From contig KZ111144.1 of assembly GCA_002077045.2 (NCBI GenBank), positions 403,483 through 467,482 of the forward strand: a stretch of DNA of 64,000 nt, in the 5' to 3' direction. The DNA comes from Rachicladosporium sp. CCFEE 5018 (taxonomy: Eukaryota > Ascomycota > Dothideomycetes > Cladosporiales > Cladosporiaceae). Below are positions 9,584 to 18,927 of the stretch, piece by piece; the first letter of the stretch is position 1; every line of letters begins with the position of its first letter. The translations under genes were made by a program, and so were the position numbers. The notes beneath the pieces were generated by a model. It was not told where the DNA came from, did not search any database, and was given only the letters and a program-made list of their open reading frames with translations.

Positions 9584-11557
9584 TTAGTCGTCGAGCAGAA
9601 TCGCCCCGTCATCGTCAATCATCACCACGGCATCGCTAGCAGCAGGCGCAGCTTTGGCGCGTTTCGTAGCAGCAGTATCCACCTCGTCCCCGTCGTCGTC
9701 AGCTCCCCGCTTCCTCTTCTCGCGGTTCAGCGCAGCAATGCCACTCGTAGCAGACTCTACATCAGGTGCAGCGCCAGACTCAGTTGGTGGGGCAGCTGGG
9801 ACTGGCTTGAGTGGTAGCTTCCCATACGAGATGTGCGGCTCGATCCCAAGTCCACCATCTGCTGGAGCAGCCACCACGGACAATACGAGATCGGCGCGCG
9901 GATCCTCATCGTCATCTGTGATAGTCACGAAGCCACTGCTCCCGGGCTTTATGCCCAGCTCGGCTAGGGGCGACGGGTAATTGTCTGTCATGTCTTCGTC
10001 GTAAATTACGCCTGCTTCTGTAGAGATCGTGAAGTGCGCATAGTCGTTATTGCCGATGAGGATGCCAACGAGATCTTGAAGGGTGGACATGCCATTGCCA
10101 TCGGCGTCTACTGGGGGAATTTGCAGCTCGGCGTGGACTGGCGAGCAGACCGGACAAGCCGGGTTGGGACGTGCGAGATTCTGTGTCGTGATGGTTCGCT
10201 CTGTGCTGCGGGGATTGAGGAAGATGAACTTGCTGCCTCCAAGAGGTGCAACATTCGGCTTCATCACCATGGTGTGGCCATTTGTGGTCGCTGCTTCGCT
10301 TTCTGCAGCCAGCATACCGCGGAAGACCTTAAAGCCCAGCATCACGCTTAGACTTGCTGTAAGTGCATTCGATGTCGCAATCGCAGGTATGATGTTGCCA
10401 GCCATCTGCTTCACCTCCCACTCGCTGTGAAGTAGCACACCGAAGACATGTGATCGGAGGTTCGACGCCGAGGTGACGAAGTCCAGAGTGTCCTTGTCGT
10501 CCTTGTCGAAGTCGATGCTGGACTCGCCGGCTTGTGCGCGACCCGTGAGCGTTGCCAGACTATGGCAGAACACCGCGAGATTCTCCTCTAGCGTCCATGA
10601 CTGCTGATCTTGCGATGTTAGTGCTGCGCCTGCAGCAGCGCTCAATTTGTCGATGGTGTCGAATTGTATTGACACTGGCTTCTTCCGCGTCTGCCACATC
10701 TCCTCCATGCTTTTCAGCCTCTCGATGTCCTCGTAGAACACCTTGTCGAACACTGCCTTCGCGAACTCGCTCGTTCCCATCAACCCTCTTATCTTCTTCA
10801 ATGCCTGTGCCTCCACTCTCAGCTTCTTGACCTCCTCCTGATCATCCCCTTCCGTCTCCACCATGTCGTTCGCCTCCTCCTCGCTCGTCCCGAATAGCTC
10901 CGGCAGAAGGTATGACTTTGCCCACACTATGCAATGAATCGGCTGTGAAGGTGTCGAGCGGATCGTACATATGGGAAAGCTCTTCTGCACCGGCTTCGGA
11001 TTACAGTCATAGCACTCCGTCACGCCCTTCTGTATGGCCTGCGCCTGACCATTAAAGCCTGTAGTCCCGCTCTCAATCAACGGCACGTCCGCAGCAAGAC
11101 ACATGCGGTTCACGTGCCGCCGCGCAGCCAAGTTGTCCAGCGCATTGAACACGATATCGAAGCTGCGGAAGAAGACAACAGTGTACTGCGGGTCAAAGAT
11201 CGAACCATGTTGCGCATCAATATTAACCGCAGGATTGAACTGCAGCGCCGTGTCTTTCGCGACCAAGGCTTTCGGCTTCTTGATATGCTGCTTCCGAAAC
11301 AGGAACTGGCGGTTGAGATTGCTCAGGTCGATGGTGTCGAGGTCTATGACTGTAATCCCGGGGGTGCGCTGAGGAGAGGGGATCCCGTTTGCGCCATTTG
11401 GAGCAGTGTAGCCGCTGCCGAAACCGCAGCAGACGAGGTTCTTGAGCAGCTCGCAGCCGATGCCTCCGGCGCCTATGAGGAGTACGCGACTGTTCTTGAC
11501 GCGGACTGTGAGCGGTGCGCCGAGGGCTTGGACGGTGCCGCGCTCTCGTCGCTGCAT
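9584..11557 (-). CDS. UBA2: SUMO-activating enzyme subunit 2 (copy 1)
   Basis: This 657-residue intronless frame is the catalytic subunit of the nuclear SUMO E1, which adenylates SUMO and holds it as a thioester before passing it to Ubc9. It works as a heterodimer with Aos1. Visible features in order are the ThiF/adenylation fold with GAGGIG at 29-34, the LDTIDLSNLNRQFLF element at 73-87, the zinc ligands CYDC at 182-185, and the catalytic cysteine Cys197 in SFPICTIRSTPS followed by PIHCIVWAK. The second zinc pair is CPVC in the last third, and a ubiquitin-fold domain follows. The tail carries basic clusters (KRKRG, TKRAK) that look like a nuclear signal and a terminal hydrophobic-acidic VVMIDDD stretch resembling a SUMO-interaction motif. 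The length is normal for the family. Confidence 0.95.
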   Translation of the reverse strand: MQRRERGTVQALGAPLTVRVKNSRVLLIGAGGIGCELLKNLVCCGFGSGYTAPNGANGIPSPQRTPGITVIDLDTIDLSNLNRQFLFRKQHIKKPKALVAKDTALQFNPAVNIDAQHGSIFDPQYTVVFFRSFDIVFNALDNLAARRHVNRMCLAADVPLIESGTTGFNGQAQAIQKGVTECYDCNPKPVQKSFPICTIRSTPSQPIHCIVWAKSYLLPELFGTSEEEANDMVETEGDDQEEVKKLRVEAQALKKIRGLMGTSEFAKAVFDKVFYEDIERLKSMEEMWQTRKKPVSIQFDTIDKLSAAAGAALTSQDQQSWTLEENLAVFCHSLATLTGRAQAGESSIDFDKDDKDTLDFVTSASNLRSHVFGVLLHSEWEVKQMAGNIIPAIATSNALTASLSVMLGFKVFRGMLAAESEAATTNGHTMVMKPNVAPLGGSKFIFLNPRSTERTITTQNLARPNPACPVCSPVHAELQIPPVDADGNGMSTLQDLVGILIGNNDYAHFTISTEAGVIYDEDMTDNYPSPLAELGIKPGSSGFVTITDDDEDPRADLVLSVVAAPADGGLGIEPHISYGKLPLKPVPAAPPTESGAAPDVESATSGIAALNREKRKRGADDDGDEVDTAATKRAKAAPAASDAVVMIDDDGAILLDD

Positions 11558-12171
11558 TGTGGAGGATGGTCTCCCTCCTTAGTGGCCGGTGGGAGGAGAT
11601 ATCGGATCGAACAGTGAGAACTTCTGCAGGAGAGAGCGACAATATGACCACCAGATCTTGTCGCTCTAATCCATCATTCGCACGTGCCAGCTCATGTGAG
11701 TGTTGAAGTGAAGCCGGTGCTGTGCTCGAGGTGGTGTGAAGTGAGGGTCGCTAATGAGTGTCCAGAGCGATGAAGCCTTCACTCCAGGGACAATATGCAC
11801 TGCGCCGGGTGGTGGAATTGCGCTCAATGCGGAGGTGTCGTGGTGCGGAGGATATAAGAGACTAAGCATCGCATTGCAAACGGCAGTTTGATATGAGCTC
11901 ACGCTTGCGACAACGCTCATCACGACACATGGCCAGCGGTACTCGACGCGTTAAGTGAAAGCATCATCTTACTCTCCATTATGTGAGCATCACCACGTCA
12001 CTCCATCACTCGAATGACATGATTCAGATTGACACCGAGCTCGATTCTTGCACTTTGTACTTTCTGTACTGCTGTATCGGCATCTACGATCCCGTCCCTG
12101 CTGACTTCAATGGTCCTGTACACCCTCTCATCATTCAATCCGCGCCTCTCTCTCACCCATCACCGCTCCCC
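11558..12171. other. intergenic spacer upstream of UBA2 (copy 1)
   Basis: About 610 bp lies between the UBA2 start and the stop of the chitin-binding gene. No gene is supported; it should contain the UBA2 promoter. Copy 2 (34925-35509) is recognisably homologous but carries more changes than the adjacent coding regions. Confidence 0.45.
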
Positions 12172-13747
12172 TTACGTCCCAACAGTCGCAGCATCACACC
12201 CAGTAGGCCCCTGACTCCACCCCGTAAGCCTGTTCGCAACATCACTACAATAGCAGTGCGTCGCCACACCGAGCCCAAGGTTCCCACTAGGATCAATGCT
12301 GCCCGAGTTATACATCCTCGCCGCCTCGTAGAAAGTCTGCGCTCCCTTGCCAGCGACTTTAGCAGCCAACTGCTGCAGCCCATCCCCACTGCTCGTCCCC
12401 GTGACACCATCAGAGACCATCTGAGTGATCTCTGACGATGGGCAGGGTGTTTGGATCCCGCCGTCTGCAGCGTTGTTGCAGCTGCCAGCTCCAGAGTGAG
12501 ACTGGAACAAGCCCGGGTTGCTGACTGAGTAAGATGTCGTGGGCGCACGAACACATCCGTTGGATTCCTGCATCATGATCGCGAAGACGAATTCCACTGG
12601 CACGCCAGCACTCGACGCAATAGACGTAAGCGCTGACTTCAGCTCCGACAACTCATCAGCAGAGTTGTTGGGCACAGCGAAGGCGTTCTCGCAGGATGCG
12701 GCCATGATGGGACCGTTGATTGACCACAGGTTCTCGAACGAGAGCCACGAGGATTGATCGGGCCAGCCGGCAGAGGCGGAGCCGTCGCCTTTGTAGGTCT
12801 TGATGTAGCTTGAGCCGGATGATGAGGGGGCGGAGGCAGCGGTGGTCGATGCTGCGGCGCTACTGGACGCCGAGGAAGATGAAGTGGGTGCGGCTGTGGG
12901 CGCTGCTGTTGTGGGTGCGACTGTTGTCGGTGCCGCTGTCGTGGGTGCTGTCGTTGTGGCTGGTGGTGGGCTGGAGGTCTCGGTGGTCGCTAGGATGATA
13001 ACGGAGGATTCTGCGGTCGTGGTCGGCGCGACCTCGCTTGACGGGCTAGAAGCAGTCGGTGAGGATGCTGGTGCGGACGTCTCCACCGGTGCAGAAGTCT
13101 CGGCAGGTGATGTGGTAGTGGTCTTCTCCGCAGTAGAAGCGACGGGCGAAGAAGTCAAAGTCTTGGTCAAGAAAGTGGTGTAGTGGATCGTGCGGTGTCC
13201 AGGCGCCTTGTTCGGCACTGCCGCCGATGTCGACGTCTCCGCGCCGCTGCTGGCCTCAACAGAGCTAGGCGCAGGAACAACAGTCGTCTCGACTGGCGGG
13301 ACGACAGTACTAGTGGGAGCCACGCTGCTGACAACAGAGGCAGGTGCGACGGGCGCAGAGCTGCCACTGCTGCAGTCACCGAACCCGACCTGGCAGCCAG
13401 CATCGCAGAATGCGCTACCAGTACCACACCAGCCGTTGGGACTGTACCATGTCAGCATATGGCCCACATCTCTCGCTCGACAGAAGAGCATACCCGCAGC
13501 ACGTTCCAGCTGGACACGTAGCACCGCTCCAAGAGCCACAAGATCCGTCGTACGACTCCGCGCGACCAGCGAGCGGGGCAAGGTTGGACGATTGATCGTT
13601 GCGTGCCAGATGGCGGTTGTGGAACTGCTGATGAGAGTGTGGGATCGCCTGTGCGAGTGCGGCAAAAGCCAAAGCGGTGATCTGCTGCTGTGTAAGTACT
13701 GAATCGCTAAGTCGGGGTCCGGCTCTACTGACCGCGTATGTAACCAT
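12172..13747 (-). CDS. secreted chitin-binding (CBM18) plus lysozyme-like protein (copy 1), two exons
   Basis: I read exon 1 as 13747-13494 and exon 2 as 13441-12172 (507 residues), joined by a 52-bp intron (13442-13493) with a clear GCTGAC branch and CAG end. Splicing creates a hevein-type chitin-binding domain: CPAGTCCGPNGWCGTGSAFC then DAGCQVGFGDC. A hydrophobic stretch (ITALAFAALAQA) before it is a likely signal peptide. After the domain comes a long Ser/Thr/Pro/Ala-rich linker with degenerate APTTA repeats, probably O-glycosylated. The last 200 residues resemble a lysozyme/SLT transglycosylase fold, with a candidate catalytic Glu in MMQESNG and an ARMYNSG motif. The likely role is binding and cleaving chitin or peptidoglycan-type polymers at or outside the wall. 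The start is uncertain: the ATG used in copy 2 is absent, so the nearest in-frame ATG lengthens the N-terminus before the signal core. Confidence 0.78.
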
Positions 13748-14267
13748 GTCTGCGGCTTTGCTTGCAAATGTATCGGTCTGTCTGTAAAAGAGTGTACGAA
13801 GAAGAATCTGCCTCACAGAGGTGATGTCTTCCGATTTGTGAAGGAGTGTGTGTCGGTGAATCGTAGTCTCGGCGTCAAGCCTGGAGTTTTTACCTCAAGG
13901 ACAGTGTTGCAAAAGAGCGTGAATGTGATAACACGGAAAGAGCGACGAGGTCACAGACCTTTGACTTAGACAGTGTGCAAACGAAGGGCGAACGACAGTA
14001 GTTGACGAGAAGAGCGCCCTCGCCTTGCAGACGCCCGCGGTCTTATACTCCTGTGCTCCTGTCTTCCTTCGTGCAAGACTAGTACCATATCGACCTCGTC
14101 CGATGGTGAGGTATCCCCTCCGCACCTAGGTATCACCAATCAGCACATCCCACAATGTACTCCGGCGCAATGCTTTTCAGCCTGCCGCGCGACGCTCCCT
14201 GTAGACGCTGTTTCACATTTCTTGACGTCGCAGCAGCCGTTGCCTCATTGGTGCGCATGCGCCGGCG
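13748..14267. other. intergenic spacer, promoter of the chitin-binding gene (copy 1)
   Basis: About 500 bp upstream of the chitin-binding gene. It contains a CCAAT pentamer in the plus orientation near 14135 but no supported gene. Copy 2 (37044-37607) is nearly identical here. Confidence 0.4.
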
Positions 14268-15866
14268 CTAGCGCAGGTACGGCAGGACAAGATCGGAGAA
14301 ACGTGCAGGGGTTACGATGCTTATGCAGTGCATTGGCGGCGCAGACTCACCTTTAGCTTCCACCTCCTTTGCCAAATCATACAGCAGGAAGTCCAGCAGC
14401 ACTGCGTGCACTTTGCCGGCGGCTTCGGGGTGGGATGCGATGATTTGCCGCCGCATCAGCTCGACGGCCCAGATGCTGCAGCCGCGTAGCTCGATCTCCC
14501 AACTGTATCCGTGTGGGATTTCTTCGTGGCGACGGATGCGTGCGTTCAAGGGGGGCGAGTATTGGAGCACGCCGAGGTTGTACAGCATTTGCGGGACTCT
14601 GTAATCTAGGTTATGTCAGCTGCGCGCTCCCAGGATCTGACATGACGCAAGGCATGGCTTACCTGCGAACATGGTCAATTGCTCGATGTCATCGAATCGG
14701 CCATACCCCTTGCCGTCGAACGCCGCCCAAAGGTCTGCAACGAAAATTTGCGCTCGCTTGAGAAAGCGTACTCGTCGGCCCTCGAACCGTGTTTCATCTC
14801 TGAAGCAAGGGAAGTATTCGGCTAGCATGTTCACGAGCTTGCCGGCCGAGTGGTCGGCCTGCTCGATCAGACGGACTACACTTCGGTCTGGTCTGCGTGG
14901 TCGGGTCAGAGTTGTCATCGATGCTCCAGACCCTCCTGTACTGGAGCCTGCTGCAGGAACAAACGCGGATCCTACGGTCTCGCTCTCGTCACGATGCTCG
15001 GCAGTGTAGGCGGTCTCGCTAGCTACCTCGAGCACGTCGCTCGCTGCTGTCGAGACATTCTTCGGACCGTCTGCCGGTTCAGGCTCGGCGGACGCACCAA
15101 CTTCGGTTTCGTGGCTTCGCGGTCCACCAGTCGTGACAGTGTCGTCGACGCCGGCCGTCGCAATCGACAGATCGTCGTAGTCGACTTCAGCCAAGTCATC
15201 GGCGTCCTCGTCCCTGACACCAAACCTCTACACGCATCAGCAATCTTTCCAAATCCCTCCCAACGACGCCCATCAACTCACCTCCCTCAGCACTTTCGCA
15301 GCCTCTTCCAACGCCCCGCACCTCTTTCCCATCATTGGCATCCCCTCCCCCGTCTCCCCTCTAAATACCTCCCCCACCAACCCCTCCAGCCCCTCTTCCT
15401 CCCATCCCCCCAGATCAGTCAAATCCCTCCCCTCCTCCAAGCCCCTCCTCAATCCCGCAATCATGCCTGCATACCCAGTCCACCGCTCTCCTCTCCACTC
15501 AACCTGCCACCTCTCCTTAGCAGGCAACTCACTCCAGAACGAAAAGTTCAGCAAATCCATCGTGAAAATAAATCGCACCATAGCTTCCTCGTCCCACCCC
15601 TCGTCGCCCAGGTGAGGATGCAACGGATGATCGTTCCAAGATTGCGCCGAGTAAGAGCGAGACGTGAATTGGGTGTAGAGCTCGGCAGCTGCGGATTGAG
15701 TACCAGACATGGAGATCGAAACGTCGATGCTGTTGTTGTAGATGTACTCAGCGTCTGCGAGGACGCCTGTGGAGCTCGAGATCACATCTGCAGAGGGCTG
15801 GGCGTCGAGTCCGAGGTGGGAGCGCAGGAGAGCGATGAGCTCGGGGTCTGCTTCATTGTCGGACAT
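14268..15866 (-). CDS. queuosine salvage protein (Qng1/DUF2419 family), copy 1, three exons
   Basis: I read exon 1 as 15866-15282, exon 2 as 15227-14663 and exon 3 as 14605-14268, with introns of 54 bp (15228-15281) and 57 bp (14606-14662); the product is 495 residues. The spliced protein carries the family's hallmarks: FTMDLLNFSFWSE in exon 1, then SAGKLVNMLAEYFPCFRDE and KRAQIFVADLWAAFDGKGYG, LTMFADYRVPQMLYNLGVLQ created by splicing, and the ELRGCSIWAVELMR block. Family members release queuine from queuosine 5'-phosphate so that tRNA can be modified at the wobble base. An acidic, low-complexity insertion of roughly 110 residues follows the first intron. The C-terminus is ambiguous: a good donor (GTGAGT at 14350) and a TAG acceptor at the ORF's own stop could form an 83-bp third intron and give an alternative short tail ending at 14245. 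Confidence 0.88.
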
Positions 15867-16259
15867 CGTTGGGAGCTGCTATCAGATCTTCTAGAGACTT
15901 CGTACGACTGCTGTGTGCCTGAGACTTGCGAGAAGGAAGTCTTTACAGGTGGCAATGAATCCAGGGTTTTAGACGATCTGAAACGCGCAAGGAAGGAAAT
16001 CGTTGTGCCGGATAGTGGAATTGAAATCGAAATTGAAATACGAGGTCGACTTCGAGGTCAAGGACGTTTGCGGGTTGTGGGCTCATGGGGACATTCGAGC
16101 AAACTCGATGCATGTGGGCATGATATGTGCACATACGCTTGTCACTTTTGCAAATTTACACGTTTCTTGCATCCACGAGTCCAGGGACTGCCTACATATA
16201 TGCCCGCGGCACGTTATGTACAGAGCAGCGCTACATCATGATCGCTCGTGCACAGTTAC
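15867..16259. other. intergenic spacer between QNG1-like gene and PRP43 (copy 1)
   Basis: No gene is supported. Unlike the other spacers, most of this stretch does not align with its counterpart in copy 2 (39210-39616); only the bases near PRP43 are similar. Confidence 0.5.
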
Positions 16260-18575
16260 TCATTTCCTCCCCTTCGCAATCCCTTCCCTTCTCCTCATTC
16301 TCTCCCCCACCCTTTGCAGACTCGTCTTGACCTCTCCCTTCTGAAAGCTCTCCAGATCGTAGTAGGTCGGCGCAATATCGAGTAACCACTCCGGCTTCAC
16401 ACTAGTGACAGTCCGAATGTAGTTCTTGCTCGTCAGAACAAACTCATTGTACACCACCCACTCCGAATCCTGGCCCAACACCGTGCTCGGATGCAGCAGT
16501 ACAGACTGATTGTCCTTGACGGTCACGTACGTCTTCCCCGAACTGTCTTTCTTGGCGACCTGCATGAAGAACCCGGCCACGAGCGCGCGACGGATGTTCT
16601 CATAGTACTTCTTATCTTCAAACGGCGTGGACACCAATTCCAACTCGAACCGCTCCATAATCCGCTTCAACTGCATGCGCACATTGTCTGCTTGCTGCAG
16701 TGCACGATATGACAGGAAGTGATCATGGCACCATTGCTTTGGGTTCTCCTGCGCAGCGGGTGACTTGAAAGCATGGTAAACGTTCAGCATCGTGAGATGA
16801 TCGCCATCCTCATGTGCAAAGAGATCCTTCATCTCGTCTGCGCGCTTTCTTGCCGCAGCCGGGCGAACGAAGACTTGCGGTACGGAGAGCAGAGCTGTGA
16901 GGGAAAGAATTTCGTTTGAGCAGTAGAACTCGGGGGAGGTGATGAGCATCACTGCCAGGGCGGGATCCAAGGGAAACTCGGAGGCGAGCTTGCCGAGTTG
17001 GGTCAGCTCGCCTTCGTCGTCTAGGGCGGCGAGGTAGTTGAGCTCTTCGAGGGCGCGCATGAGGGTCTCGGGCGCGGGAGGGTCCATAAGGTCGAAGTGA
17101 ACTAGATCGTCTATGCCAAGCTTCTTCAGCTCGAGAACTGTGGATGCGAGATTGGAGCGAAGGATCTCGGGGTAGGATTGGTCAATCAGTTCAGTCTTGT
17201 GTGCGCCTTCTGTGTAGAGGCGGAAACACTTGCCGGGGCGCGTACGACCGGCACGACCTGCGCGTTGCTGTGCGGATGCTTTCGATATCGGCGAGACCAA
17301 CAGTGACTCGACACGTATCCGTGGGTTGTATACCTTCTGTTTGCTGAATCCAGGATCAACAACGTACACAATTCCGTCAATGGTAAGTGACGTCTCTGCG
17401 ATGTTCGTGCTGACAATGCACTTCCGTCCAGGTCGTCCTCCAGGCTTGAACGGCTTAGGCGCAGGCTCGAAGATCTTCTGTTGCTGATGCGGAGGTAGCG
17501 ATCCGTAGAGTGGATAGCATTTGAGTGGCCCTGCGTCGGCTTCTCGTATCATCTCGTCTGCTTCGAGGTTGATCTTTCGACAAGCATCCTCAATCTCCTC
17601 CTCGCCAGTCAAGAATAGTAGTATGTCGCCCTCGCCCTCAGTAGCGTGTATCTGCAGCACAGTCCGCAGCGCCGCCTCCACATAGTCACGCTCCGGTTCC
17701 GGCGTGTAGAACACCTCCACAGGATGTGTCCGACCGGGCACTGCGAGCAGCGGCGCATTGTGGAAGTACTTCTGGAACTTCTGCGCGTCCAGCGTAGCAG
17801 ACATGATGATGATCTTCAGATCCGGCCGCCTCTGCACAACCTCCTTCAGCAATCCCATCAAGATATCCGTCGCCAGCGTCCGCTCGTGTGCTTCATCAAG
17901 GATGATGCAGCTGTACCGCTTCAAGTCGTGATCGTTCATTGCCTCCCGCAACAGCATACCATCCGTCATGTACTTCAGCACCGTCTTTTGACTTGTCATG
18001 TCCTCGAAACGAATACTGTATCCCACCTCCTCTCCAAGCGTGACGTCCATCTCCTGCGCTACACGCTGGGCGACTGACATGGCCGCCACTCGACGCGGCT
18101 GCGTACATGCCACCATCTTGCCCTGCTGCTGTGGCAGATCGTCGAAGAGCACGAACTGCGGGACCTGTGTCGTTTTACCCGAACCAGTCTCGCCTACGAA
18201 GACCAGGATCTGCGTGCTGTGGAACATCTCCAAGAACTCATGTCTTTGCAAATGTACTGGCAACCCTCGCCGGGTCTTGAGAATGCCAAAGTAGCGTTCT
18301 GATAGCGGAGCACCATTCAAGGCATTCTTTGGCCCGTTCTCAGCGGCTGTGGCATCTTCGACGGTCGTTGCGTGACGCTTGAAAGTGCTGAGGATCGAGC
18401 CAGAATTGCCATTGATGGCGCCATTTGGTCGGCGATCCGAGTAGCCGTTACTGTAGCCATTGCCTCCAGCGTTGCCGTTGCCATTCTCGTACATGTGGGC
18501 GAGATATGGATTCGCCTTATCGTCGCTCGTACCGGACTCGGTCTTTTGGCGCTTGAAGCGTGATGTCTCGGCCAT
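16260..18575 (-). CDS. PRP43: DEAH-box RNA helicase Prp43/DHX15 (copy 1)
   Basis: An intronless frame of 771 residues. Prp43 releases the intron lariat and disassembles spliceosomes and also acts in ribosome biogenesis, driven by G-patch cofactors. Motifs are intact: GETGSGKTT at 128-136 (Walker A), DEAH at 227-230, SAT at 259-261, TNIAETSLT near 390, and QRAGRAGRT at 437-445. The winged-helix, ratchet and OB-fold C-terminal regions follow, ending in a basic tail. The first 90 residues are a Gly/Asn-rich disordered extension. Length and motif spacing fit Prp43 rather than the longer Prp2, Prp16 or Prp22. I count six residue differences from copy 2, five of them in the first 60 residues. Confidence 0.95.
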   Translation of the reverse strand: MAETSRFKRQKTESGTSDDKANPYLAHMYENGNGNAGGNGYSNGYSDRRPNGAINGNSGSILSTFKRHATTVEDATAAENGPKNALNGAPLSERYFGILKTRRGLPVHLQRHEFLEMFHSTQILVFVGETGSGKTTQVPQFVLFDDLPQQQGKMVACTQPRRVAAMSVAQRVAQEMDVTLGEEVGYSIRFEDMTSQKTVLKYMTDGMLLREAMNDHDLKRYSCIILDEAHERTLATDILMGLLKEVVQRRPDLKIIIMSATLDAQKFQKYFHNAPLLAVPGRTHPVEVFYTPEPERDYVEAALRTVLQIHATEGEGDILLFLTGEEEIEDACRKINLEADEMIREADAGPLKCYPLYGSLPPHQQQKIFEPAPKPFKPGGRPGRKCIVSTNIAETSLTIDGIVYVVDPGFSKQKVYNPRIRVESLLVSPISKASAQQRAGRAGRTRPGKCFRLYTEGAHKTELIDQSYPEILRSNLASTVLELKKLGIDDLVHFDLMDPPAPETLMRALEELNYLAALDDEGELTQLGKLASEFPLDPALAVMLITSPEFYCSNEILSLTALLSVPQVFVRPAAARKRADEMKDLFAHEDGDHLTMLNVYHAFKSPAAQENPKQWCHDHFLSYRALQQADNVRMQLKRIMERFELELVSTPFEDKKYYENIRRALVAGFFMQVAKKDSSGKTYVTVKDNQSVLLHPSTVLGQDSEWVVYNEFVLTSKNYIRTVTSVKPEWLLDIAPTYYDLESFQKGEVKTSLQRVGERMRRREGIAKGRK

Positions 18576-18927
18576 GTTGCTGGCAAGATCTCGAGCAAAT
18601 CACCGCAAGTATGGGCAGTCTCAATCTCACTTCCTACTTTAACAAAACGTGTACGGCGAAGAAGTGGTGGTGAGCGATCAGTGTCGACGACTTGAAACTT
18701 TTTGAAATGTGAATGCCTGAGTTGATGCCTAACCCGATTCACTTCCAGGCCACCAAAACGCATGGTTGACACAAGCGGTGATTACACTGGTCTGCTCATG
18801 TGAGATGCATATTTAAGATTTGTCACTTGTAGCAGCTCTGTCATACGTGACAATCATTCCATCCGTCATTGATCCTCACATCCAACCAACACCCGCTCAG
18901 TAACACCCACGCAGCAGACAAGTCCTA
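18576..18927. other. intergenic spacer, PRP43 promoter side (copy 1)
   Basis: About 350 bp between the PRP43 start and the NUD1-like stop, both on the minus strand. No gene is seen. Confidence 0.4.

Noticed and set aside
12840..13000. CRISPR-like or satellite array from regular GT-rich repeats
   Set aside because: The repeats are degenerate codons for an Ala/Pro/Thr linker in a secreted protein, not spaced direct repeats.
14850..16241. Long plus-strand frame of 463 codons
   Set aside because: It is the antisense shadow of the queuosine salvage gene: His/Pro/Arg-rich, no domain, and not kept in copy 2.
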